Below are positions 35,779-46,735 of a stretch of 53,553 bases of DNA, in pieces. Positions within the stretch are counted from its first letter, which is position 1. Every line of letters begins with the position of its first letter. The stretch spans positions 436,001-489,553 of the forward strand of contig NW_019776124.1 in assembly GCF_001039355.2 (NCBI RefSeq). The letters are read 5' to 3'. Made by a program: the position numbers and the translations under genes. The notes under the pieces were generated by a model that saw only the letters and a program-made list of their open reading frames with translations, had not been told where the DNA came from and searched no databases. Source of the DNA: Lingula anatina (lineage: Eukaryota; Brachiopoda; Lingulata; Lingulida; Lingulidae).

Positions 35779-36924
35779 ATGGCAAGCGACGTCGATCAAG
35801 GAACCCTCAAACCTGTCTCTGTGGTTCTTGCCATGGTGGACCCAAGGATTGAGACTGACAAACAGACTGGAAAGAAAACCACTATAGGGCCAATGGAGGT
35901 CCTGGAAGAGGAAAAGAAAATGGCTGCAACTTTGAGAAAGGGACACGAGAATCTTTTGACGAAAGAAGCCAAGGAGGCAGCTCATGCAAAGATGATTAGG
36001 TACAGGGTGCGTTCCTTGGCAGACGACACTCTTTTTAATCTGGAAGGGTGCACTGCACCTCTTCACGAACCTGAAGAAAAGTCGCCAAGGGGCAGAGTTA
36101 CCGATAATAATAATGACAGTGACGAAACTCGCCTCGCCCCTCGGGAAAATGAAGTTTATGGGAAAATAGCAACCCCTGTCCTGCCTCGCGTCCATCGACG
36201 GTTTTTAAGAGAACACGGCTTTAATGTCGCCCGGTCGCCCAACGCCACAGGGTCAACCCATGGAAATTTGTTAGGTATTTTACCTTATCTACCCACCACA
36301 GAACAGCACTCTTTACAACATAAAATAGAGATGGATACTATGGCATTTCCGCGAATCACAAGAAATAAAACATTTGCTGCTTTTCGTGGAAATTTTGACC
36401 TGACACAGAGCTTACCAAACATTTCGCTTTCGTCTAGTCTGGACAGAGGACAGTCACTGATGCTTTTAGCAGAGAAGGGATCTGTCTCACGAAATGATTT
36501 AAAAACATTGAACCCAAACGATTCACTGACAAAGACACAGTCAATGCATGAGATATATTCGACGGGGGAAAACAATCTTCAAAAATTCAAGAATGAGTCG
36601 AAGAATACGTCAAACAGGATGGCACAATATTCTCAGGAGCAGACGAAAAAAATTTCGAAAAGACTGACTCGCTCTTTAGGGAACATACCAACGGCAGAGA
36701 CAGATCCTGATTTCATTCCTTTTAATAAGGCATTTAAGCTACCGAAATTACCAAAAGGATTAAATGCTACGGCCTTGGCGAGAAATATTCAAAAACTGAG
36801 ATACGAACGCCAGAAGCAAGAACTAAAGGAACTGTACCAACAGTACGCACCGACATTAATGTCACTTCTAGCAACTTTACCCGAAGAAACACCTGCCTTC
36901 CACGTAAAGACTACAAAAGCATAA
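35779..36924 (+). CDS. Orphan single-exon ORF, 381 aa, basic, with recurrent Ser-Leu/Met motifs
   Basis: Uninterrupted 381-codon ORF. The start is in a strong context (aagaATGG). A tiny upstream ORF (35741-35758) precedes it and may dampen translation. I do not recognise the family. Residues 41-75 form a charged helix-like stretch (VLEEEKKMAATLRKGHENLL). A related short motif recurs at 210-215 (QSLPNI), 254-259 (QSMHEI) and 298-303 (RSLGNI), exactly 44 residues apart, each preceded by a Thr-containing segment. Residues 315-355 are Lys/Leu-rich (NKAFKLPKLPKG) then a probable helix (QKLRYERQKQELKELYQQY). There is no signal peptide or membrane span, so it is probably cytoplasmic or nuclear. A polyadenylation signal follows at 36955. 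Intronless genes of this size can also be retroposed copies; no poly-A tract is seen. Confidence 0.7.
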   Translation: MASDVDQGTLKPVSVVLAMVDPRIETDKQTGKKTTIGPMEVLEEEKKMAATLRKGHENLLTKEAKEAAHAKMIRYRVRSLADDTLFNLEGCTAPLHEPEEKSPRGRVTDNNNDSDETRLAPRENEVYGKIATPVLPRVHRRFLREHGFNVARSPNATGSTHGNLLGILPYLPTTEQHSLQHKIEMDTMAFPRITRNKTFAAFRGNFDLTQSLPNISLSSSLDRGQSLMLLAEKGSVSRNDLKTLNPNDSLTKTQSMHEIYSTGENNLQKFKNESKNTSNRMAQYSQEQTKKISKRLTRSLGNIPTAETDPDFIPFNKAFKLPKLPKGLNATALARNIQKLRYERQKQELKELYQQYAPTLMSLLATLPEETPAFHVKTTKA

Positions 36925-36954
36925 ACCATGGTAATATTGGAAAAGACCTCTATT

Positions 36955-36960
36955 AATAAA
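36955..36960 (+). terminator. Polyadenylation signal AATAAA for the 381-aa ORF
   Basis: About 30 bp after the stop at 36922-36924; another AATAAA occurs at 37142-37147. Confidence 0.45.
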
Positions 36961-38882
36961 AAGAACAGTGAAATGACAGCAGACATATATAAAAGGAGAG
37001 TGTATTATCCAAAAACGGACCATTTATCCAACATGAAACAGGCCACGCCTTAAGAATATTTATTTATTGTATTTTCAGTGTTTTATGCGCATTTAGTATC
37101 ATAAATCACCGTTATAAGTCATTTGTATTAGCAGGCTTTTAAATAAAAGCTTAAAGTAAGATAAAGCACTGTTGAATATTAGCATGTTCAAAAATAATTC
37201 ATCTCGGCTGAAAAGAGAGGCTGACTCAGGTGAATGTTTCCTTAAAAGACTCCTCCTGGTATATAAAGGCAACTTTTTCAAAAGTTCGATAAGTACAGTA
37301 AATTATCGGATTGAATTTACATGCAAGCGCTGTTAATAATAAAATTACAACAACTTGATACAATTTCAAAAGGAAAATGAAAAAATTACATCAACTATTT
37401 ATTAGATAACATACAAAAAAGTTACAAGAACAATAAGGCCTACATTTATGGAAATAAACCGTAGTCTATTGTTAACACACAAAAATAAACTAGTCGGTTC
37501 TAATCTTTAATGAGTTAACAAGTTCTCAGGGAAAACGGATTGCGATCCATTTTCTACAGTCTTGATTATTTAAGCGGTCTATCGTGCACTTTTGTTTGCA
37601 CTTGAAAGAACTGTATGAGAAATATAACCGTACTACCCTAAAACTATACTTTAAAGCACTAAGCCCACGCTTATTTTTAGTACATTTTTAGCAGGCTTTT
37701 TTTTGGAGGGGGGCATCATGAAATCATGAACCTTTTCGCTTCTTTAGTTTACCTAACATGAGAAATGGCATATCTAACATATCTAGATATAAATTTGATT
37801 CATGGAAAACCTTCCCCGGCCAAAAAAAGCGGTTCTTTCCAATCCCCTTCCTATGGGTGCACCGAGAGATTCAGTGATACGTTAGCGATACGTTAGTGCA
37901 CAGTTTTATGACATTAAAACATTAATATTGAATGAAAAATGTCTAAAAACGGCAAAAGTTAAAGAGAGATTCATACAAAAAGAATAATAATAGTAACAAG
38001 AAGAAGAAGAAGAAGAAAAAAAAGAAAAAATAAAACTTTCAACAGTACAGTTATATTTTCTTTTGAAATCGAATTTTGTCACTTTTGTTTTTCCACACAG
38101 ATATCACGCTTTCTTTTTATAGGGCATTAGTCAGGTGAAACCTACTGAATTTCAAAGGAACATCCCGAATATCAATATGAATCTGGATTCTTGAGTATTG
38201 TACACACGTCGTATTTCTTCATCGTATAGAAGAATCTTAAAGTAAAGGTGCTACAATAATCGCTGTAAGTGACTCTCCACAATCCCCACGCAAATAAGCA
38301 ATCGCTTTTTAGAAAAAACAGTTCGCTTCAAAGAAAACTTATAACTTCCAAGACTATTCTATCAAAACCTGAACTGCGATACAGATGTTTACAAACTATC
38401 CCGTATGGCCGCCGAATTTTTCCCTTGCTGCATCTGCATGTCGCCTTCATTGGAAGTCGGAGTCCAAATTTCTCTCTGCAAAATATTTACGAATAATACT
38501 AAAAAAAGTCTGGTGTTTAATTGAAATTTTTGCTGCCTTTAATATTTCTTTTAAGGCCTTATATAAACAGCACAAGCCTACCTGTTGAAATATAACAAAT
38601 ACCACAAGCTTAAAATGACTGGTCTAACCCCCCCCCCCCCAAAAAAAAAAGAAAATGTACAATATATTTCCCGTGGGTAGGTGGGATATTTAAAAAAAAC
38701 TTGACCAAGTTTTTACATAAAAACGCACAAGCGAAAAATTGATTTATCATTTTCTTACAGAGCATTAAAAACAACGGCCTTCCAAACTATATAACAAAAT
38801 AGCAGTAATTATTTTCCGATTTTCTGATTAATTATTTTCCGAAGAAGTTAACTAATATATTTAACAACAGATATTAAATTCG
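36961..38882. other. Intergenic; no gene seen
   Basis: AT-rich, with an (AAG)n run near 38001-38022 and a poly-C/poly-A run near 38628-38650. A stretch at 37690-37860 resembles, weakly, the interior of the element at 13029-13197 (gcggttctttc followed by a C-rich run). The 3' UTR of the glutamate receptor gene lies at the right edge. Confidence 0.55.
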
Positions 38883-39737
38883 TTACTGCCCTACCTCTCC
38901 TCGAAATTTGTAATATAAAATCTCTCCTATGACAATAAGGATGACTAGAAACAGTCCAATTAATAAAGAGACAAACGGGGCAGCAACATCTATGAGACGA
39001 ACAGCGACAAATCCTTCATTTGACGAAGTAACCTCTGCGTCTTTCTCGTTTGAACACTTGTCTGCGAACCAAGCTTTAGTAAGCAAGAACAGTTCTCCAC
39101 TTTCTTGCATTCGCAGAATAGCGCGGTTGATTTCGTTTAAAACCGGAACACCTTTCTTTGTTACGAAGCCGTAGCCCATACTTGTGATTGGTTCCTGCAG
39201 CGCCCTCAGGTCACATGGCTTACTGTTGGCGATATAATTGGCTGTTGTCGATTCCATTACCATCACGAATGAGCCATCGGAATTACGAACTTTCTCCACA
39301 CCTTCGTCGATGGATTTTACAAACGATTCGTTTTGAGTTTTTAGCATCCTAGAATAGATATCTACATACTGTTGAATCCTGCTGGTTCTGAAGAAGGCTT
39401 GCGTGGAACCGTGGTCAAGAACACCAATGGTGAACTTGTCGGGAAACTTGTCAAGCTCGGCAACATTGCCTATGGGGAGTTCTGGTTGGAGATCTTGCTT
39501 TGGCCGGAGGAACAGTACCGTGAGACTGGCCGTGTAACATATCAGCATGAAGACTACAAAAACCCACCAGAAACAAGCCAATGTACGGCCAGCAATAGAA
39601 CGAGGTGGGCTGGAATACCCTGAAAATATATAGAAAATAATGTTACAGTTTTGGCAAAAAGTATTGACAGGTGTGGTAAGTGCTGATCAACAGATACCAA
39701 TATTCTGTTTTTATATAAGTGCAATTCCAGGGGAGGG

Positions 39738-39773
<36 letters not shown>

Positions 39774-41225
39774 ACACACACACACACACAGAGCTTCTTT
39801 ATCGATCTAAGGACTCTTACCTTGCCACATCAATCCACTAAAAGCAAGGAATAAGCTGTTTCCAACACCAAGATTACTCTTATCTCCCTGACTAGCTCGA
39901 CCATCGTCTGCTGCTTTCCTCCATTCATAAGGATTCACTCTGTCGATGATAATAAACCCCACACTGACGACAAGGAAGGCCACGAGCACAAGTACCCATA
40001 CTTCCGCGGAAAAAGGGTGGAGAAGGCTGAAAAGGCGCGTTACTTCTTCCCATGGAGTAAACCTGGCCTTTTTCAGCAGAGCCACCAGACCAAAGTTGAT
40101 AAAAGGTTTGGAGAATCCGACGTATCTTGATCTTGTACTTGTTATTGAAATATCCCCAACTGCTATGTCGGCCGTCTTAAATAAAAAAAAAAAGGAGCTG
40201 TTACTTTCTGTATTCCCTTAAGTGTACTTCAGTAAAACATTACATCTAGGCTTGCCAGCTGAAAACTAAGCTCCTTTTGATTTTCATCAATCATTAAACT
40301 ATAGCTCATGCAAATGTCGCACTTAACAAATCAACAACTATTCCTTTACCCCATCTATTATTTCTTTCATCATTCCATTCCATTCCCCGGCTGTCACGTT
40401 GACTAAGGTGCCGTAATAACCGTCATCTACTTCTTTGATTTCGTAGTCAAAATTCACTAACTTTGACACTTTCTCCAGTATGTCCTTGACAAAGCCGTAG
40501 TATCGATCATTTTCGGAGTCGTAATCGAAAATCTGCCACTTCTTCATCATAAATGGCTTGTTCTTAGGGAAGAAAAGATAAAATTATTATTAAGTTGGCA
40601 ATTTTTCAGATAGCAACTGAATCTTTCTTTGGGCAAATTTTGAAGAATTACAAAGACAGTTCCTTCAATGAACAGCTAAACTCAAGTTTTTGTTCTTCGT
40701 CAAGTCTGCTTCGTCTGTTGGTTATAAAAAGCGTTCCCGTTTCAGATCTGATTTTTTTTTACTTTAAAAAGTTAGCGAGAATCATATTCATATCTACCTA
40801 CCAATACTGTTGTCACAATAAACTTAGGTCTAGGTGTTGAGGCATTCTAAAAGAGAACAAACATGAACAATCAGATAACATGTTGAGATTCATGGCTTTC
40901 TTGAGCATGCTCAACTAAAGCAATTATGGAATAGGGACGAACGCAGAACACAATTTTGCATTCAAGATTGGCGCAGGAGCAATGTCACGGTCCATTACTG
41001 AACACAAAACCATTATCAGATAAAACTATAGACTCTAGAGATTTATAACTTTCTGAACAAGGCTCGTTCATTCAATTTAACTTGCTTCGTTGCTGCTGTA
41101 ATGATTCGGATCCTATTAGCATTTCATTAATTTGTGATCTGAGATAAAGGGGCTTCTGAAAAAATACTGTTTGTGGTATGGAGTTTTAACTGTTTTCGGA
41201 CTGGGCATACCCATGGTTTACAAAT

Positions 41226-41291
<66 letters not shown>

Positions 41292-43285
41292 CAAACAGCA
41301 AAAGTCGGTGAAAAGCATGAAGTGAAAAAACTCTCATATTACATTTGAATACCCAAGGAACGCCCCCTCCCTCACTAAACAGAGAAACAGTTTTTTGTCC
41401 AGAATCTGTTGGACTTGTCACTCGGTAGACAAAAACTCCACCTCCACTATGCAACAAGATTAGTAAGAACAACTTATTTATCACTTTTGAACACCTGGCA
41501 GTTAGATGAACGCTCTTGTTTCACGCATCAGGGTATCAGTCTGAACATCATCGATGATGCAACAGAGATATTTATCATCAGAAAGGTAGACGCATTTGCG
41601 TCAGAAGACCAAAATGTCAGAACTTTAGGAAGAGTTCTAGTGCGTTATTGATGTAAACAACTAGGAGTTAACACGGTTACCTGGGGCCACGCCCAACAGT
41701 AACCAAGAAGTGATTCATATAAGGCTTCCACTAAAGCACACAGTCGATCGGCTCATTTAAACGTTTAGATAATGTGTCTGTAGTGATTTTAATCTAAATT
41801 ACAATCACTATAGACACATTACCAACAAGGTGTCTCATTTATTTACTCGTCAGCCGACTTACAGCATTAGTCACCGTAGTTTTTATATAACCTATATTTT
41901 TGCAACCAAAAGTTGTGTTTCAAACATTTCTCCTCTCTGTCCGTGCGTTTTTCAGCTCGCCCACCAGCTTAATTAACCACACACGCGCCCCCTTCTCTCC
42001 ATTTGTCTGTCCGTCCACTTATGAAACTTGTTCGCCATTCTACCTTTTACCATTATTTCAAACCGCGGGTTTTACCAAAGTTTCGTATAGTACGTACATG
42101 TAAGCGGCCAGCCCCTAACTATATTTTAAAGAACCCGAACATCTACTAGTTTTTTTTTTACGTTTTTTTTTTAGTAATTATTACTGAGAACTGGCGTATT
42201 AAAACGATATGCCAGGCATAGTTTTCAACAAAAAACGGAATTTTTAAATATTTTTTGAAGTTTGTAGCTTGATTGTCCCAGATATATGAATGTATTAACA
42301 GAGACCTTTGCTTGAGGCCAGCTAATATATCGGATTATTAATGTTTTGCTAGGAACAGCAGCTGACATGTCTGGGGAACCACTTGAAAATATATCAAATA
42401 ACTCGAGAGCTCCTCTCTGCGGTATTTTTCAAATTGAATTTCCCACTATGTCAATAAGGGAAATAATAAAGACCACAACTAGTTGGTGAGTGCTTTACAT
42501 TTTTAAGCAGATAGATTATTTTGCAACCTCTTTTTTTAAAATCCATTTTTCAGTAAAATTCATGGGGAAAGCAGAAATCCAATATTTTTAGGCAAAAACC
42601 ACAATGTTTTTTATCTTAAAGGTTTGAATCTGTCTTTATTTGGATCTTCCATTGGCCATTAAATCTCACCAAGTGGCGGAAAAAAAATGGAATTTTATGA
42701 ACGGTCGAGAAAGAGCCTCATGTTGGTCATTGGTGGTCAGCACCTGTTAGAACTTTTGTCCACTCAGCCTCGTGCCACCGGTTCAACACACGGACACATT
42801 ATGCAAGATTTATGCTCCCATGTGGAGATGGTGTAAACTGTTCTGTCAGAACAAATATGCTTTTGTTTTTGCAGCTTCGATCGTAATGCTGCAAAAACGC
42901 ATGCCGATCAACAACGGATACCCCATGCAGTCACAGAGCCGACACCCTTGGCATGGCGTTCCAGGTATTTCTGCGCAGCATTTAAATGCGTGGGATTTTG
43001 ACCCAATTACTATCACATTCTTTTTTATCTGGTTTACTTTTCATTTAATTCTGTTCGGTTTACTTTTGGTTTAATTTGATTGCAGCCATTCCATAAAAAA
43101 AGATGTCGTATGCAATCATAATAAAATGTGCTTTGGCACAGAAATATCAAAAGATGCAATCGGTAATTCAACTGACATTTTACAACTGTTGTTTTTTGTT
43201 ACAAAACAAAATCGTCAAAACCCACCTGAGCCATTGCAACTGCCACAGTCACAGTAAAGAACAATATAATCTGTGCCATCTCCAT
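38883..43285 (-). CDS. Ionotropic glutamate receptor subunit lacking the amino-terminal domain (469 aa, 5 exons)
   Basis: Exons (minus): 43285-43226, 40846-40802, 40562-40350, 40175-39821, 39619-38883; GT/AG sites, phases 0, 0, 0, 1. Residues 1-19 (MEMAQIILFFTVTVAVAMA) are a signal peptide. The ligand-binding S1 half follows directly (FIVTTVLNKPF), so the large N-terminal domain of usual subunits is absent, as in kainate-binding proteins. Arg121 (ITSTRSR) and Glu347 (VMESTT) correspond to the alpha-carboxyl- and amino-group-binding residues of glutamate receptors, and GST at 295-297 is kept. Membrane parts: M1 about 165-183, pore loop 210-225, M3 about 238-262, S2 263-430, M4 about 432-458. 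Odd points: Trp223 at the Q/R position of the pore loop (LMWQG), and CYTASLTVLF in place of SYTANLAAF in M3. It is a plasma-membrane channel subunit; ion selectivity cannot be predicted. Confidence 0.9.
39739..39790. repeat. (CA)n microsatellite in the receptor intron between exons 4 and 5
   Basis: CA run interrupted by one TA step. Confidence 0.9.
41231..41288. repeat. (GA)n microsatellite, about 29 units, in receptor intron 1
   Basis: Pure GA tract visible in the sequence. Confidence 0.95.
41770..41821. repeat. Hairpin-forming inverted repeat in receptor intron 1
   Basis: Arms taatgtgtctgtagtgatt (41770-41788) and aatcactatagacacatta (41803-41821) are complementary with one mismatch around a 14-bp loop. 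Confidence 0.75.
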
Positions 43286-43523
43286 CTTTCAAGATAATTG
43301 AAGTAAGCACCTTGGGTTAATCCTTTGCCCGGGATGGAGAAGTCCAACCGATGGACCACGAGTGATAAACCACAACTGCACCAAGGCGTTTTCTTGCACG
43401 ATATAAATTCAATCCAACCGAGTCATGCCAATAATGGCCTGCCTGGAACTTGAAAACTGCACGTAGCTTCTTACCATAGGCGGGACAATCAACGTCGCGC
43501 TCACTTCCCCGAGTCAGCCGCTG

Positions 43524-43534
43524 CTTTATTTATA
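43524..43534 (-). promoter_or_regulatory. Candidate TATA box of the glutamate receptor gene
   Basis: Minus strand TATAAATAAAG, about 240 bp upstream of the ATG, in a locally less AT-rich context (gcagcggctgactcgg follows). It predicts transcription starting near 43500 and a 5' UTR of about 215 nt. Confidence 0.45.
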
Positions 43535-43539
43535 GCCTT

Positions 43540-43821
43540 GACTCTCTCTCAGGGAGGGGTATAGGAAACATATATTACAGGTCAGGCTGCCCGCTGCTTA
43601 CTCATTCTATGTAAACGCCTATGTGAAACTCGAGCGGATCGCGCGCACGCCCGGCAAAAAATCGAGATGAAGAAAACTGCGTGCAATATGGTAAATACTG
43701 CAGAACCCTTGTGAACTTCCTTTCACCTTTCTCATGGTGAGATTTGAATGATGCACTTATTTAAGATGAACATTTGCACATTGCACATATATCTTGTACC
43801 TAATTACGAAGATTACGGTTG

Positions 43822-43854
<33 letters not shown>

Positions 43855-46612
43855 CTACTACTTGATACTGAATATGATTAAATGGATTTACTCCCGCTAA
43901 GCAACGTTATTAGCATTATCAGTTTCTTTAATATAGGCGAATTATTCAGATAATTCAGAATGGTGGTGGGAAATACTCCATCGTAACCGAATTTGGTGGA
44001 GTTTTTGTTATTTCTCATGTAGAGACAAATAAAAAGTTTCTCTTCCCTCCATTACGCGAATTCGTTTTTTTTCTTGGTAAGCACCGTAACCATCTTTTCC
44101 CATTATGAGCCTCCGCAGGTCATCTCGTAATTCCCCCGTTTTTATTTTTTACAACTAACGCGATTTTTTTACAACTAATGCCTAAAGCACGACATATTTC
44201 AAGTTAAACTCACATATAGCTCAAAGATCCGATTGCTTCATTCTGACATTAAAGCAGTTCTCTCCTTTTCCTTTAACTGCTGCCACGCTTGAAGTGTATC
44301 CGATACACTCGACTTGCCCCACCCTACACTCTTATAACGAGGGCATTAAATTTCAACTCTTATAATTAATCTGAAATATTTCTGTTTCTGCTTCCATGCG
44401 ATATGGTAAACATCAGTATTTATAATGAATTAAAATTTAATGTATTTGTCTAATGCAATTATTTGCCAACTGTAACTAATATTAATAACACTGATATTCC
44501 ATTTTTGTCACATTTCAACGCCATGGCAAATGCAGCACTTCGTTTACCTCTTTCGCTCTCTCTCCCTTTTGCTGTTTGTTTAAGAGGCACGCTCGCTCTG
44601 GGATATTTTGGGTAAGTTTTCTTGCTGTTATTCAATTACCGGTTGCAAGTGTCCTATTTAATTGCTGAATAACCGATGTCTTAACCATGTCGCAGCTCTG
44701 GCGGGATCTCTAATCTACTGAAGCGGGAATGTTTTTGGCATACTTATGTGCAGGCTGGCCGTGGCCGTTGAACCAGTTGATAAAAAGACAGAAAACAACG
44801 TTCGGGATAACTCAAAACTCCTTCTCATGGGGTTGATTGACATTATCTCTGTCCCTTATTAGGCTAAGTAGTCAGAATCTGTATATGTTTTATTAATATT
44901 TCAGTGAATGTCTGCCATGGGAGAGGGCATTTTATAAATATATAAATATATAAGCATGATATGTTCTTCTTAATGAGCCAAGAAAAATATAAATGTAATA
45001 AATTAATATTTTTCTTGGTTCATTAAGGAGAAGATATAATGCTTGAAGCGATTAACCTCTTTTTCTTTCAATAAACCTTGTTAAAAGATATTTGCTGTGC
45101 GCATTATAACCTCATCTGCAAATCGATCACTGGTACAGTATATAACGTTTTCGCTATTTTGTTTTTGTTGCCAGTAGTTGCCTTGGGGAAAATACGCAAT
45201 TTATGATTTTCATTGCTTTGACCTTAACTAAATTTACCTATGAACAAAATTTATGCTGTGAATGCTACATCAATAACAAGTTTACACCACAAACAAGTGC
45301 GTACCCGCCCTAACATATACCAGATCTTATATTTAGGGTGTCGTGCAGATTTAATTGGGATAGTTTTTTTTTTCGTTTATATCGGGCGACCTACAAGGAG
45401 AAGTTCCTGTAAGCATAGCCCTCGGAGTCACATTACTCTGTTTGTTGCTCAAATGTCAAGCAATGCTCAAAAATTCTATGATCGATACATGTGTATATAA
45501 TTAGATCTTGCATGCTGTCAAAAAGGTGTTTTATAGCAATGCGCAAAGCACAGTATCATATTGAATAAGTCAGCTATGGAAAGGGTGTATCATCCTTTTT
45601 CATGATGTATATAATGTAGTCCTTAAAAAAAGCCTGCAAGCTGTACCTTATCCCTGCATTTACATATTGGAATATACTGAAAATGATTCATTTAAAACGT
45701 TTCGTGGTTGTGGAGAGACTGCATCTTGCATATTCAGAACTGTATTTTAGAAGACACTGACATCATTTTAAATTCCTACCTGGACGTTTTGTTTGCACCT
45801 ATCACGCTGCTTATTTGCGCCTTAACACTCAATCGTTAAGACGTTGCATTTCCACAAGGGCCCTGTTTTCTTTCAAGAAAAGAAGAAAATTGCGTAAAAG
45901 ACAATTAGATGTTGCGTTCACCAAACAGTTGTATTCCAGTTCTCACAGTTCGTAGAGAACAGTGCACAAAGGCTTTGATATGAAATTTGAATGACAACGT
46001 TATTGAACCTGTAATCTTCTGTCGCATTCCAGGATTTAAAAATAGCCGTAAATGTGTTAGTTATGATTAGTGGATGTGCTTGTCAAAAACCTCCACGCTG
46101 AGCATTTTATTACCTTTTTTTACATTTTTGATGGCTTTAAATATATTTTTCTTTAAAGTGACACGTTGAAATAATGAGGTTAGAGACCGATTAGAAGGTT
46201 AAGCACCTATGGTGGGGATATTCAATGGTATATGTGGTGTATATGTGCGTACACGTATAAGTTAATATCATATTAAGTTTATTTCTAGAATCTTCACAAT
46301 CACAGTTTGCACTGAGAATTTTTTGAGCTCAAATATGTCACAAAACATGGCAGCAATGGTAAATCTGTAATTTGTATTAAAGATGAAAAAGTTTTTATTT
46401 CAATCGGTCAACTTGCACCCATGAATAATGTCATTTATTTATTCACTAAGTGATCACTGACCTATTCTCAAGACAGAGTTTCCTTTAAGAAAGGTGGATG
46501 ATTGAAATAAATTTGATGTAAACAAATTTGTTTGAACAAGCAGTGTTCTTTATGGATGCAGTTCTTAAAAAGAAATACTTCTTCCATTTACAATGATGTG
46601 AAACAAGTACAC
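43540..46612. other. Intergenic; no gene seen
   Basis: Contains a poly-A tract (43829-43854) and a long hairpin (44952-45044). ORFs here are short and featureless. Confidence 0.55.
44952..45044. repeat. Long imperfect inverted repeat (arms of about 38 bp)
   Basis: Left arm aagcatgatatgttcttctt...aagaaaaatat pairs with right arm atatttttcttggttcatt...atataatgctt around an AT-rich loop. It resembles a small foldback element. Confidence 0.7.
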
Positions 46613-46618
46613 TTTAAT
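46613..46618 (-). terminator. Candidate variant polyadenylation signal ATTAAA for MRPL48
   Basis: ATTAAA on the minus strand, 118 bp after the stop codon at 46738-46736. Confidence 0.35.
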
Positions 46619-46735
46619 AGAAGATTTTTGTCTTCTCCAAGGGACGGGATTAGTCCCCCCACTGCCACTGATCAGAACTTGTTCTGATTCCGAGATGCCA
46701 CACAGACACACACACACACTAACAGTCAATATGGT

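Noticed and set aside
42772-43074. 100-aa plus-strand ORF inside receptor intron 1
   Set aside because: Low-complexity hydrophobic end from T-rich DNA; antisense to the intron; no recognisable domain.
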